In this document: piece after piece, positions 37,013 to 49,233 of the stretch
How the letters are laid out: each line of letters starts with the position of its first letter
Position numbering within the stretch: the stretch's first letter is position 1
Origin: Arctopsyche grandis
Lineage: Eukaryota; Arthropoda; Insecta; Trichoptera; Hydropsychidae
NCBI RefSeq assembly: GCF_051622035.1
Contig: NC_135359.1
Coordinates: 33,943,501 to 34,007,500 of the forward strand
Reading direction: 5' to 3'
Length of the DNA stretch: 64,000 nt
The notes under the pieces: generated by a model
What the model saw: the letters and a program-made list of their open reading frames with translations, nothing else
What the model was told of the DNA's origin: nothing
Databases searched by the model: none
Made by a program: the position numbers and the translations under genes

Positions 37013-37770
37013 TTGTGCAAGCGAGATGGCAAACGAGAGTCCCACCACACGCGCGTAAGCGACGGACTTGCCATCTCGCTTGACAAATTACGCTTTGCAG
37101 AACATGCGGAAAAAGCGGGAGCTAGGGCGGCCCAAATAGCAGAAGACCTCGCCAGACTTGGGCGGAATCAACAAAGGTCGAGAGGACGAGGCTCAGCCTT
37201 GCTAGAGTTCAAAGAAGAGCTGCATTTAGAGTCGCAGCGGCATACCGAACAGTATCAGAAGGTATTGTGCGCCATTCCACCGATCGACTTACTCGCTCTC
37301 GAACGACAAGCGATCTACAAAAGTGAAAAGAAGAGTACAGCCAGAGAGACAACAATAATCAAATGGCAAGACAGATGGAACAGCTCTGAAAAAGGTCGAT
37401 GGACACACTATCTCATCGGAGACCTAAAAGCGTGGTGCCAAAGAAAGCACGGTGAACTGAATCACCACACGACCCAAATACTCACAGGTCACGGGTGCTT
37501 CGGGACCTTCCTACACAAAATAGGGAAGGAAACAACTCTGAAGTGCCACCACTGTGAAAACAAGAAGGACGACGCGGCCCACACAATCTTTGATTGTCCG
37601 GCATGGGAAGATGACAGAAAAACATTTAGAGCTGTAATCGGCGTAGAACACCTGACGCCGAGAAACATGATCTTCGACATACTGTCAGCGTGGGAAGCAT
37701 TTGCTTCCACGATAATGAAAAGTAAAGAAGACGCAGAAAAAACCCAAGAATTTGAAGGTAGAGCCATAAA
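37013..37770 (+). pseudogene. R1-clade retrotransposon ORF2, 3' fragment (copy 1)
   Basis: Encodes the C-terminal part of an R1-clade (R1/TRAS/SART) ORF2 protein: an A-E-K-A-x-x-x-A-x-x-L-A-R-L segment, a deletion, then W-Q-D-R-W-N-S-S-E-K-G-R-W-T ... H-H-T-T-Q-I-L-T-G-H-G-C-F. The zinc-finger C-x2-C-x8-H-x4-C characteristic of this clade follows (C-H-H-C ... H-T-I-F-D-C). The reverse-transcriptase core is absent, so it is a fragment. It fuses in frame with copy 2. Confidence 0.8.
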
Positions 37771-37799
37771 TGGCCAAGACAAATCTGCTTTCCCGAAGC

Positions 37800-38526
37800 A
37801 AAACATGAAAATGTGTCCGGGGAGCGCTCTGAGGGTCGCCTCGGCATACCGCACGGTATCGGAAGATGCCGCACTGGTGCTCACTGGCACACCGCCTGTG
37901 GACCTGCTTGCGGTTGAGCGAAAGGCGACACACGGCGGGCTGAAAAGAAGCGAAGCGAGGGATGCCACCATGATAGTGGCAGCAGCGGTGGGAGTCGGCT
38001 ACTGGAGGGAGATGGACGCAAAGGCTCGTCGGCGACCCGAAGCAATGGTGCGGAAGGACACACGGCGATCTGAGCTACCACCTCACCCAGTTGTTGACAG
38101 GACACGGTTGCTTCGGAACCGATCTGCACAAGATAGGGAAAGAAGCAACACCAAGCTACCACCACTGTGAGGCAGCTGACGATGACGCGGAGCATACATT
38201 GCTTCACTGCCCTGCGTGGGACGCCCCGAGAGAGGCCCTCAAAGCCGCGACCAGGGAGGAAACACTGTGGACAGGGATGGTGATGGGTTCGATGCTCCGC
38301 GACAGAGGGAGCTGGTCGGCTTGGGAGGCCTTTGCTACCTCCGTGATCGGGGATAAGTTGCAGTCCTAAAGGGAAAAGACTGCTGCTGTCTGGTAATGCT
38401 TAAGTGCGGGTCCGGCAGCAGCTGAAAGAGAGAGGGGTTTTTAGTGAGTAAGAATCTCAGGCTCTCCTTGGAATTCGGGCCGGGGGGGGCCAATGCAAGG
38501 TTTTCCCCTCTCACGAAAAAAAAAAA
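37800..38526 (+). pseudogene. R1-clade retrotransposon 3' end with poly(A) (copy 2)
   Basis: A second R1-clade C-terminus: A-L-R-V-A-S-A-Y-R-T-V-S-E-D-A-A-L-V-L in one frame, then L-T-G-H-G-C-F-G-T and the C-x2-C-x8-H-x4-C finger (C-E-A-A-D-D-D-A-E-H) in another frame (38,091-38,369). At least one frameshift or deletion therefore separates them. A ~150-base 3'UTR ends in an A11 tail at 38,516-38,526, immediately followed by telomere-type repeats. Confidence 0.8.
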
Positions 38527-38541
38527 GGTTAGGTTAGGTTA
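38527..38541 (+). repeat. (GGTTA)3 telomere-type repeat
   Basis: Three perfect copies of GGTTA (TTAGG register) directly abut the poly(A) tail of the R1-clade element. This is the canonical insect telomere repeat and the known target of TRAS/SART retrotransposons. Confidence 0.8.
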
Positions 38542-40593
38542 AAACTCCATCTAAAGCCTCTGCGGCAGAGATGACAGAGAAAAACACCCAGACCGAAGCC
38601 GAAGAGTGGAAGACCCAACGGCAACGGCAGCGGAAGCAAAAGTGAAAGCCCCAGAAGCCGCAACAGAAACAAAAGGAACGGGAGCAAGCGAAACAGGAAG
38701 CAAAACAGCAGCAGCGCCCACAACCCCATCCGCAGCTGCAGACGCAGCAGCAACGGCAACAATAGCAACATCAAAACAAGGTCCAGCAGGCAAAACCAAA
38801 ACTGACCATACCGTGCCCAAAAAACGAAGCGATAACACTCAAGCGAAACGATAATGATAATAACACGTATGCGGATATTCTTAAAAAATTAAGAAAGAAT
38901 GTAGACATCGCCAAAACTGGATGTAAGGTGGATCGAATAAGAAAAACCCGGAGTGGAATGATAATAATGGAGCTGGAAAAGAACGGCGGCAACCCCACTA
39001 CGCTGCAGACGCCATCAAAACAGCACTAGGTGACGACACAACGGTCAGGAGATTGACGCTGATGATGAAGATAGAGGTGCAGGACCTGGATGAAGGTGAA
39101 GAGCGCCAAGATGTGATGGACGCCCTCAACATAGAACTGGGACCGCTTACATTGGAGGAGGCTGAAGTGGTCAGCCTATTTAATGTACATAATGGCACAA
39201 AAGTAGCAGTTATAAAGATCGCAAGCGACAAAGCCCAGACAATCCTAAAAAAAGGTAAGCTACGCGTAGGTTGGGTTAACTGCCGCGTACGACAGCACAT
39301 AGAAGCGGTCCGCTGCTACAAGTGCCAGGAGTACGGACATTTGGCAGCCACATGCAGTAGAAGCGACAGATCCCAACTGAGTCAACGATGTGGTAAAGGA
39401 GGCCACATAGCGGCCAAATGCGACAACAGTTTGTGCTGCATTGTCTGCAAAGACCGCGGCACGGACACACGGCACATGGCAGGGTCACCCAAGTGTCCTG
39501 CATACAAAGCCGAACTGGAGAGACAGAGGAAGGGGAAGACAAAAACATAATGGCTGCAAATGGAATAATAAGAGTCCTACAGGTAAACCTTAACCATTGC
39601 AGGGCTGCGCAGGACCTCCTCCTGCAGACCATCTATGAGAAAAAAATTGACATCACAATAATAAGCGAACAACATCGCCCATTAAATGGAGTTTGGTTCG
39701 CCGAAACAACCCAGCGCTCGGCGATCTACATCTCACGTGGAAGCGGGTTAATCACAGAGGCAGGAACACCATAGGCAGGTGTAGTCTGGGTTCGGGTGCG
39801 GGGCGTGCGGATATACAGCTGTTACTGTTCGCCGAAAGCCTTGGACTCGGATTTCGTGCTGTTTCTGCACGAATTGGAGGCGAGCGTCAGCAGGAGCACA
39901 GGACGAGTGGTCGTTGCCGGAGACTTCAATGCAAAGTCTTCAGAGTGGGAATCGCCAATCACCGATGAGCGCGGTCGTCTATTAGCCGACACAATGGCCA
40001 GACTAAACCTGCATGTCCTGAGCACCGGAAGTGCAAATACCTTCGTCAGCGGAAACACTGGCTCCATCGTCGACGTAGCTTTCGCGGACGAGGACACCAT
40101 TGGCCACATTACCAACTGGGAGGTGCTCAGCGACACAACACTAAGTGACCACCAATACATATCACACGAGCTAAGAGACACAAGAACGACCGATTCGACC
40201 CCGCATAAGAACGAACTGACAAGGTGGGCCGTCGGCAAGCTAGACACTAAAACGTGCGAAGAGACGTTCAAGTTCGAGTGTGGCCGTATTCAAGACGCCA
40301 CAACTGAAACAGAACTCTGCAAGGAGACAACGGCAGCGATCACTCGGGCTTGCGAGGCCTCGATGCCGAGGAAGGGTGGAGTAAGACGGAAACCACAATA
40401 TTGGTGGAACGATGAAATTTCAGAACTGCGAAGAATTTGCACAAGAAAACGAAGAGAGCTCTGTCGAACTGGACGAAGACACAGATCAGGCCACGAGGAC
40501 GACCAAATGGCCATCGAAACTCCAAGCAAAGCACACAAAGAAGCAAGAAGAGCAGTCACCTACGCAATCAGGAGGAGCAAAAAGATGATGTGA
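38542..40593 (+). pseudogene. R1-clade (SART-like) element: ORF1 and endonuclease, broken
   Basis: The ORF1 start (38,606-38,854) is Ala/Thr/Lys-rich. It continues in a second frame (T-Y-A-D-I-L-K-K-L ... R-I-R-K-T-R-S-G) and a third (39,053-39,550) ending in zinc knuckles: C-Y-K-C-x4-H-x4-C, a second knuckle whose first Cys is replaced (SQRC), and a third of C-x2-C...H...C type. The ORF1 stop overlaps the ORF2 start as TAATG (39,548-39,552). ORF2 encodes an AP-type endonuclease (Q-V-N-L-N-H; then, after a stop at 39,774 and a frame change, V-V-V-A-G-D-F-N-A and S-D-H-Q). The element stops before the reverse transcriptase. Multiple frame breaks make it dead. Confidence 0.82.
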
Positions 40594-41510
40594 GAACAAC
40601 TCATAGCGACGGTGAACCTGAACCCATGGAGCCAAGCGTGTCGTATGGTACGTGGTTAACTGTCCGGCCACCAAAAAATTCCCATCTAAAACAGAGATGG
40701 AAATTTGGAAACGATAGTTTCACACCTTTTCCCTACACACAACGAGACGACACCACAAGCGTGGAACATAAAGCCCGAACACATCCCATAAATTACACTG
40801 TGCACACATGTAAACGTGTACACGTGAACGCGAGCGCACGTGCACACGTGCACACATGTACACGTACACACAAGTACACATGTACACGTGCACAGATATA
40901 AACGTGCACACATATACACGTGCACACGTGTAAAAACGAATTTTTGTTATTAATCCACAAGAATAGTAGAAAAATGATTTTTCTTTTATTTTATCGAAGG
41001 AAGCCAGTTATCAATAGAATTTTTGTTATTAACCCACAAGAATAGTCGAAATATCATTTTAATAAGTAGAATTTTATTTAATTTTAATATAACTTCGAAT
41101 TAAACTTTTGAAACGAAAACAAATAGTGTGGTCAGAACACTATCTCAATAATTATGTTTCAATTAAAAATTATTAACAGTGAGAAAAAATACAAGTGAAA
41201 ATACGTACTTTTGACTTTTGATTTAAGCTGGTTGACTACTTAGAGAGGTTTTAAAGCTGAAAAGTACTAAAAATAGAAGATAAAAACCTTGACTATAGAT
41301 TCCAATATTCATTTTAAACAGCAAATTGAGAGATTTTGAGACATCGACTGAACAACACCAAGATATAGAAAAATCGCGCGATTTAAAAAACACATGTATC
41401 TCTGAATCTCGAGCCAATCAATATTTTTTATTACCAGATTCATGTTCATTGGGCAAAGATCCATAAGAAAAGTCAAACCTCGTCTCTAACCAAAAAAAAA
41501 AGGTAACCCA
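40594..41510. other. Junction sequence with CACGTG-type microsatellite and a CACTG-element arm
   Basis: About 40,785-40,935 is an ACGTGCACACATGT-type alternating purine-pyrimidine repeat. About 41,040-41,480 is a diverged copy of the inverted-repeat arm of the element at 45,259-51,478, in the same orientation as its right arm. It abuts the left edge of the satellite. Confidence 0.55.
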
Positions 41511-44500
41511 ACGTTTACCTTACGTGCTAACCCAACCTAACCTAACCACCGGAGCAAAGTATTCATCAATGCAAGATATACACCTTACGGACTAACCCAA
41601 CCTAACGTAACCATCACCCAACCTAACGTAACCATCACCGGAGGAAAGTATTCAATATTGCAAGATATACAACGTAGTGCTAAACCAACTTAACCAAACC
41701 GTCCTCGGAGCAAAATATTCAACAATGCGAGATATAAAAACACCTTACGTGCTAACCCAACCTAACCAAACCATAACGAAATCAAAGAATTCGAGATTGC
41801 AAAAATATACACAAAACGTGGTAACCTCACCAAACCTAACCCAACCTAACCTAACCATCACCGAAATCAAAGAATTCGACATTGCAAAAATATCCACAAA
41901 ACGTGCTAACCTCACCAAACCTAACCCAAACTAGCCTAACCATCACCGAAATCAAAGAATTCGACATTGCAAAAATATCCACAAAACGTGCTAACCTCAC
42001 CAAACCTAACCCAAGCTAGCCTAACCATCACCGAAATCAAAGAATTCGACATTGCAAAAATATCCACAAAACGTGCTTACCTAACCAAATCTAACCCAAC
42101 CCAAACTGACCATCACCGAAATAAAAGAATTCGACAATGCAAAAATATCCACAAAACGTGCTAACCTCACCAAACCTAACCCAAACTAACCTAACCATCA
42201 CCGAAATCAAAGAATTAGACATTGCAAAAATATACACAAAACGTGCTAACCTCACCAAACCTAACCCAACCTAACCTAACCATCACCGAAATCAAAGAAT
42301 TTGACAATGCAAAAATATCCACAAAACGTGCTAACTTCACCAAACCTAGCCCAACCTAACCTAACCTTCACCGAAATCAAAGAATTCAACATTGCAAAAA
42401 TATCCACAAAACGTGCTGATCCCACCAAACCTAACCCAACCTAACCTAACCATCACCGAAATCAAAGAATCTGACAATGCAAAAATATCCACAAAACGTG
42501 CTAACCTCACCAAACCTAACCCAAACTAACCTAACCATCACCGAAATCAAAGAATTAGACATTGCAAAAATATACACAAAACGTGCTAACCTCACAAAAC
42601 CTAGCCCAACCTAACCTAACCTTCACCGAAATCAAAGAGATAGACATTGCAAAAATATACACAAAACGTACTTACTTCACGAAACCTAACCAAACCTAAC
42701 CTAAACATCACCGAAATCGAAGAATTCGACATTGCAAAAATATCCACAAAACGTGCTTACCTAACCAAATCTAACCCAACCCAAACTGACCATCACCGAA
42801 ATAAAAGAATTCGACAATGCAAAAATATCCACAAAACGTGCTGATCCCACCAAACCTAACCCAACCTAACCTAAACATCACCGAAATCAAAGAATCTGAC
42901 AATGCAAAAATATCCACAAAACGTGCTAACCTCACAAAACCTAGCCCAACCTAACCTAACCTTCACCGAAATCAAAGAATTAGACATTGCAAAAATATAC
43001 ACAAAACTTGCTTACCTCACCAAACCTAACACAAACTAACGTAAACATCACCAAAATCGAAGAATTCGACATTGCAAAAATATCCGCAAAACGTGCTTAC
43101 CTCACCAAACCTAACCCAACCTAGACATACCATCACCGAAATGAAAGAATTGGACATTGCAAAAATATACACAAATCGTGCTAGCTTCACGAAACCCAAC
43201 CCAACCTAACATAACCATCACCGAAATCAAAGAATTTGACAATGCAAAAATATCCACAAATCTTGCTCACCTCACCGAACCTAACCCAAACTAACCTAAA
43301 CATCATCGAAATCAAAGAATTCGACATTGCAAAAATATCCACAAAACGTGCTAACCTCACCAAACCTAACCCAAACTAGCCTAACCATCACCGAAATCAA
43401 AGAATTCGACATTGCAAAAATATCCAAAAAACGTGCTAACCTCACCAAACCTAACCCAAGCTAGCCTAACCATCACCGAAATCAATGAATTCGACATTGC
43501 AAAAATATACACAAAACGTGCTTACCTAACCAAATCTAACCCAACCCAAACTGACCATCACCGAAATAAAAGAATTCGACAATGCAAAAATATCCACAAA
43601 ACGTGCTAACTTCACGAAAACTAACCCAACCTAACCTAACCATCACCGAAATCAATGAAATCGACATTGCAAAAATATACACAAAACGTGCTAACCTCAC
43701 TAAACTTAACCCAACTTAACCTAACCATCACCGAAATCAAAGAATTCGACATTGCCAAAATATACACAAAACGTGCTTACCTCACAAAAACCTAACCCAA
43801 CCTAACCTAACTATCACCGAAATCAAAGAATTAGACAATGCAAAAACATCCACAAAACTTGCTTATCTCAACAAACCTAACCCAACCAAACCTAACCATC
43901 ACCGAAATCAAAGAATTTGACAATGCAAAAATATCCACAAAACTTGCTAACCTCACCAAACCTAACCCAAACTAACCTAAACATCATCGAAATCGAAGAA
44001 ATCGACATGAAAAAATATCCACAAAACGTGCTTACCTCATTAAACCTAAACCAACCTAACCTAACTATCACCAAAATCAAAGAATTAGACATTGCGAAAA
44101 AATACACAAAACGTGCTTACTTCACGAAACCTAACCCAACCTAACCCAACTATCACCGAAATCAAAGAATTTGACAATGCAAAAACATCCACAAAACTTG
44201 CGTATCTCACCATAACTAAGCCAACCTAACCTTACCATCACAAAAATGAAAGAATTGGACATTGCAAAAATATCCACAAAACGTGCTAACCTCACCAAAC
44301 CTAACCCAAACTAACCTAACCATCACCGAAATCAAAGAATGAGACATTGCAAAAATATACACAAAACGTGCTAACCTCACCAAACCTAACCCAACCTAAC
44401 CTAACCATCACCGAAATCAAAGAATTTAACAATGCAAAAATATCCACAAAACGTGCTGATCCCACCAAACCTAACCCAACCTAACCTAACCATCACCGAA

Positions 44501-45250
44501 ATCAAAGAATCTGACAATGCAAAAATATCCACAAAACGTACTTACTTCACGAAACCTAGCCCAACCTAACCTAAACATCACCGAAATCGAAGAATTAGAC
44601 ATTGCAAAAATATACACAAATCGTGCTAGCTTCACGAAACCCAACCCAACCTAACCTAACCATCACCGAAATCAAAGAATTCGACATTGCCAAAATATCC
44701 ACAAAACTTGCTTACCTCACCAAACCTAACCCAAACTAGCCCAAAACATCATCGAAATCGAAGAATTCGACATTAAAAAAATATTCACAAAACGTGCTTA
44801 CCTCATTAAACCTAAACCAACCTAAACTAACTCTCACCCAAATTAAAGAATTAGACATTGCGAAAAAATACACAAAACGTGCTAACTTCACGAAACCTAA
44901 CCCAACCTAACCTAACCATCACCGAAATCAAAGAATTTGACAATGCAAAAATATCCACAAAACGTGCTAACCTCACCAAACCTAACCCAACCTAACCTAA
45001 CCATCACCGAAATCAAAGAATTCGACATTGCCAAAATATCCAGAAAACGTGCTAACCTCACAAAACCTAGCCCAACCTAACCTAATTTTCACCGAAATCA
45101 AAGAATTAGACATTGCAAAAATATACACAAAACGTACTAACTTCACGAAACCTAACCCAACCTAACCTAAACATCACCGAAATCGAAGAATTCGACATTG
45201 CGAAAATATCCACAAAACGTGCTGATCTCACCAAACCTAAACCAGTATTA
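41510..45250 (+). repeat. 85-bp satellite array, block 1
   Basis: About 42 head-to-tail monomers of 85 bp. Successive ATTGCAAAAATAT motifs at 41,881, 41,966, 42,051 and 42,136 give the period. Each unit has a telomere-like core (AAACCTAACCCAACCTAACC) followed by ATCACCGAAATCAAAGAATT, GACATTGCAAAAATAT and ACACAAAACGTGCTTACCTC. Monomers near the left edge (41,510-41,760) are more diverged, as expected at an array border. Open frames of ~65 residues recur in every few monomers and are repeat artefacts. Confidence 0.95.
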
Positions 45251-46069
45251 TCAAATAACACTGTTCGACACGAAAAATGTTACGGAGACGAGATATGACT
45301 TTTCTTATAGATCTATGCCCAGTGAACACGAATCTGGTAATAAAAAGTGTTGATTGGCTTGAGATTCGGAGATATATGTGTTTTTTTAATCGCGCGATTT
45401 TTCTATATCTTGGTGTTGTTCGGTCTATTTCTCAAAATCTGTTAATTTCCTGTTAAAAATGAATATTGGAATCTACAGTCGGGTACTTTATCTTTCATTT
45501 GTAGTACTTTTCAGCTTTCAAATCTCTCTAAGTAGTCGTCCAGTTCAAATCAAAAGTCAAAATTACGTATTTTCACTTGGGATTTTTTTCCACTGTTAAT
45601 ACTATATTATATTGAGTATTTTCTATTGAAACATGTTTATTAGGATAGTGTTCTGGCCACACTATTTTTTGATTTCGTTTAAAAGGATTAATTGGATGTG
45701 TGGTGAATTTTAAACCGGTTAATTTTCGACCAAAAATTTCGTATTAGTAGAGAACATATTTGTGTTGCGTGCGCTGTACATATATGTAGCTTGTGAAGCG
45801 TGAAGCTGCACGAGCTATACGATGGTCGATGACTCACTATGCTCGCGATCTTTTTAACTCTTTTATGTGTTTATACATTCGTATTGTACTTCAGTTCCCT
45901 TCGAGAGGTCTTTCAGTTCGAAAGGTGTTGATTAAACCATAGAATTTTACGGATCGAAGTTATAGACTTAATTTTTTTAAACGTATATTTACGTAAAAAT
46001 TTTTTTTTTTTTGTTTGAACTGTTTGAGTGTGTGATATTAAAATTGATTTTGTTTTTATTCCTATATAT

Positions 46070-46600
46070 TGTAACGTACGCCGCGGAGTAAGCAAATAGA
46101 ATCCCAGAGACTGACCGTTCAAAGATTATCTGTAACGGATATCTGTTAACGGATTAACTAAATGCATACCGTGCGACTGGTATAAGTGGGTTTTAAGGAT
46201 TAGCGACAAACTAAGTGCATGAAACAATGATTGCACTTCTCATACCGTGGGAATACATATCCGAATACGTGACTATACAGTAGGTAAACAGATTAGACGT
46301 CTTGAGAGACCGTGAGACCGGTGTAAGTGGTTTTAGGGATTAGCGACGAGCTAAGTGCATGAAAGCTAAACAATGATTGCACTTCTCATACCGTGGGAAT
46401 ACATATCCGAATACGTGACTATACTGTAGGTAAACAGATTAGACGTCCTGAGAGATCTACCCCTTATAAGGCGGTACGTAGGCGATCTCATGTCATTCTG
46501 GACGGAGCAGTGACAGTGTGTGTGTCACCATAATCATCAATAAATGCTGTGAAACGACTGTTGGCCTTTTCTTGGATCCTCCACCCACCCCTACGCAACA
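46070..46600 (+). repeat. 5' LTR (531 bp)
   Basis: TG...CA ends. It contains two copies of a GATTAGCGAC-A/G-AACTAAGTGCATGAAA block about 150 bases apart. Confidence 0.88.
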
Positions 46601-46840
46601 CTGGTCGTCAGAAGTGGGATCCAAGATGGGCCGTGGAACAAAGTCACCAGCGAAGGAAGAGAAGCTACAGCGAAGCCATCCTCGGGAGCTGTAGGAGAGA
46701 GTTCGAGCCATGGAGACACGAAATAAAAAAATGCAGTTTTCACTGCAACACACAGAATCGGTCATCACATATTCGGTTGTCGAATTGCAGTTATCACTGC
46801 AACTCGACTTTGACATTATCGGCGGTGGCCGCCAAGAAGT

Positions 46841-47300
46841 CATCGGGATGACGGAAGGAGGTTACGAAACGGGAGGTTTCGTACAAGTGCTGCCGGGAGA
46901 GGACAACTTGAGGCGTTGTCAAGGGCAACATCGGAGAGCAGCATCCGGAAATTGCAGAGTCATCCAAAGGGCGACCGAGACGAGGGCAGTTCGCCAATTC
47001 GCCGCAAGTAGCAATAATTAGCGGCTGTAGGTGACGACGATCCACGGGAAAGCATCGTCGTCAAAAGAGGAGTGGAGAGCAGGAATGCGGAGGAGCAAGA
47101 ATTCATCGGGATGACGGAGGGAGGTTACGAAACGGGAGGTTTCGTACAAGTGCTGCCGGGAGAGGACAACTTGAGGCGTCGTCAAGGGCAACATCGGAGA
47201 GCAGCATCCAGCAATTGCAGAGTCATCCAAAGGGCGACCGGGACGAGGGCAGTTCGCCAATTCGCCGCAAGTAGCAAGAATTAGCGGCTGTAGGTGGCGT
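46841..47300 (+). repeat. Two ~200-bp direct repeats inside the LTR element
   Basis: CATCGGGATGACGGAAGGAGG... at 46,841 is repeated at 47,104 (offset 263) for about 200 bases with few changes. The ~100-residue frames here are the same duplicated sequence and not gag. Confidence 0.7.
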
Positions 47301-48147
47301 CGATCCACGGGAGGGCGTCGTCGTCAGAAGAGGAGCGGAGATCGACTACAACTGAGAGATGTCGATTACAAGCCACTATTCCCTTCAACTGTTTGTTGAG
47401 GGCAGATGTCAACGAACTGAAAAAAATCTAATTGGAAACTAGTCGAGTCTAATTGGAAGAGTCGGAAAGTAAACGGATTGAAATGGAATTCAATCGGAAC
47501 CATGCAACGGCAGAGAGGCATATTTATCAGATTGGATAAATGTTGGTTGGTCAGTCGGCGGAGTCAATCAAGTCACTTTTGGGAGGATAGAGGCACCGCT
47601 TCAGAGGGAATGGCAACGGAAGCACGTTCTGGGTGGAACGTTGGTCTGCAGCAAGATGCTGGGCCACATGAGAGGAAGACGGGGCCACCGCAACAAATTT
47701 GGACGTTGGGGAACCGAGCGACTTGGATCAACCACGTGAGGGCATTTGAAACCGAAGAAACGTCAGATCGCGACTTCAACGAGAGAGAGCGGAACAATTG
47801 ATATACGTCAACATCGAAAAAAATCTAGTTGGAAACTAGTGGAAACACGAGTACCTGAAAAAATACATGGACAGTTGCAGCAGTGTTTAGATCATCTCGC
47901 AGATGTAACGGGAAAATACATCAGAAAGAAATGGATTTCAGTTGGGTCAATGGAACGGAAAAGAAGCACATTCAACAGAGTGGCAGACTGTTGGGTGCAC
48001 ATTTACCAAGGTCAATGGAACGGAAAAGAAACACAACCAGCAGAGTGGCAGACTGAGGTGTGCACATTTTCCAGGGTCAAGGGAACGGAAAAGAAGCACC
48101 ACCAACAGAGTGGCAGACTGAGGGGTGCACATTTTCCAGGGTCAACC

Positions 48148-48440
48148 GTCATTTTTGTGAGGATGGTGGCGATTCTTGTGGGACATGGCTTTGGAGCACG
48201 TTCTGGGTTGAACGTTGGTCTGCAGCAGGATGCTGGGCCACATGACATAGGAACACTGGGCCACCGTAGCAAATTTGGACGATGGTGACACGAGAGACAT
48301 GGACCAAGTCACTTTTGTGAGGATGGGAGCGATTCTTGTGGGACATGGCTTTGGAGCACGTTCTGGGTTGAACGTTGGTCTGCAGCAGGATGTTGGGCCT
48401 CATGACAGGAATACGGGGCTGCCATAGCAAATTTGGACTT
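48148..48440 (+). repeat. ~160-bp direct repeat in the LTR element
   Basis: A TTTTGTGAGGATGG-GGCGATTCTTGTGGGACAT block with the following GGTCTGCAGCAGGATG occurs at about 48,152 and 48,312. Shorter GGTCAA-GGAACGGAAAAGAAGCAC units lie just upstream (about 47,944-48,140). Confidence 0.6.
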
Positions 48441-48554
48441 TGGTGATACGAGCAACATGGACCAAAAACGTGAGAAAATTTTGGACCGAAGAGCTGACAA
48501 AGAATGATTTCCAAATGTAAAACATCGGATGACAAATTTTAGGGGATTAGAAAT

Positions 48555-49030
48555 ATAACTGTAATTGTTTCCATTGTAAAGGTGACGTAAAGTGAAGTGT
48601 AATGAAAGTTTTATGTAATTGTTTCCATTGTAAAGGTGACGTAAATTGAAGTTTAACGAAAGTTAATGTAATTGTTTCCATTGTAAAGTTGACGTAAATT
48701 GAAGTGTAACGAAAATTTAATGTAATTGTTTACATTGTAAAGGTGTCGTAAATTGAAGTTTAACGAAAGTTTTCATGTAATTGTTTCCATTGTAAAGGTG
48801 ACGTAAATCGTAGTGTAACGAAATTTTAAATGTTTTTGTTTACATTGTAAAGGTGACGTAAATTGAAATGTAACGAAAGTTCAATGTAATTGTTTCCATT
48901 GTAAAGGTGTCGTAAATTGAAGGGTAACGAAAGTTTAATGTAATTGTCTACATTGTAAAGGTGTCGTAAATTGAAATGTAACGAAAGTTTAATGCAATTG
49001 TTTCCATTGTAAAGATGACGTTAATCTAAC
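48555..49030 (+). repeat. 53-55-bp tandem repeat in the LTR element
   Basis: Eight to nine copies of a unit starting GTAATTGTTTCCATTGTAAAG and containing GTGACGTAAATTGAAGTGTA, starting at 48,561, 48,615, 48,668, 48,722, 48,777 and onward. Confidence 0.75.
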
Positions 49031-49233
49031 TGTTACAGAATTTAAATTGTAAAGGTAACGTTAATGTAACGGTAGTAGAAATTAAATGTCATTGTTTCCA
49101 TTGTAACTGTAAAGATCACGACTGTAATTGTAAATGTAACTGTGACTGATATCAGAGATAAATGTAACTACTGTAGATTTATCAGTTCGGATTTGTTGGT
49201 CAATCGGGACGATTTGACCTAAGAGGGAGGCAA

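Noticed and set aside
45880-46069. Possible extra LTR sequence left of 46,070
   Set aside because: The right LTR begins exactly at TGTAACG after the purine tract, and ATAT duplications fix the boundary at 46,070.
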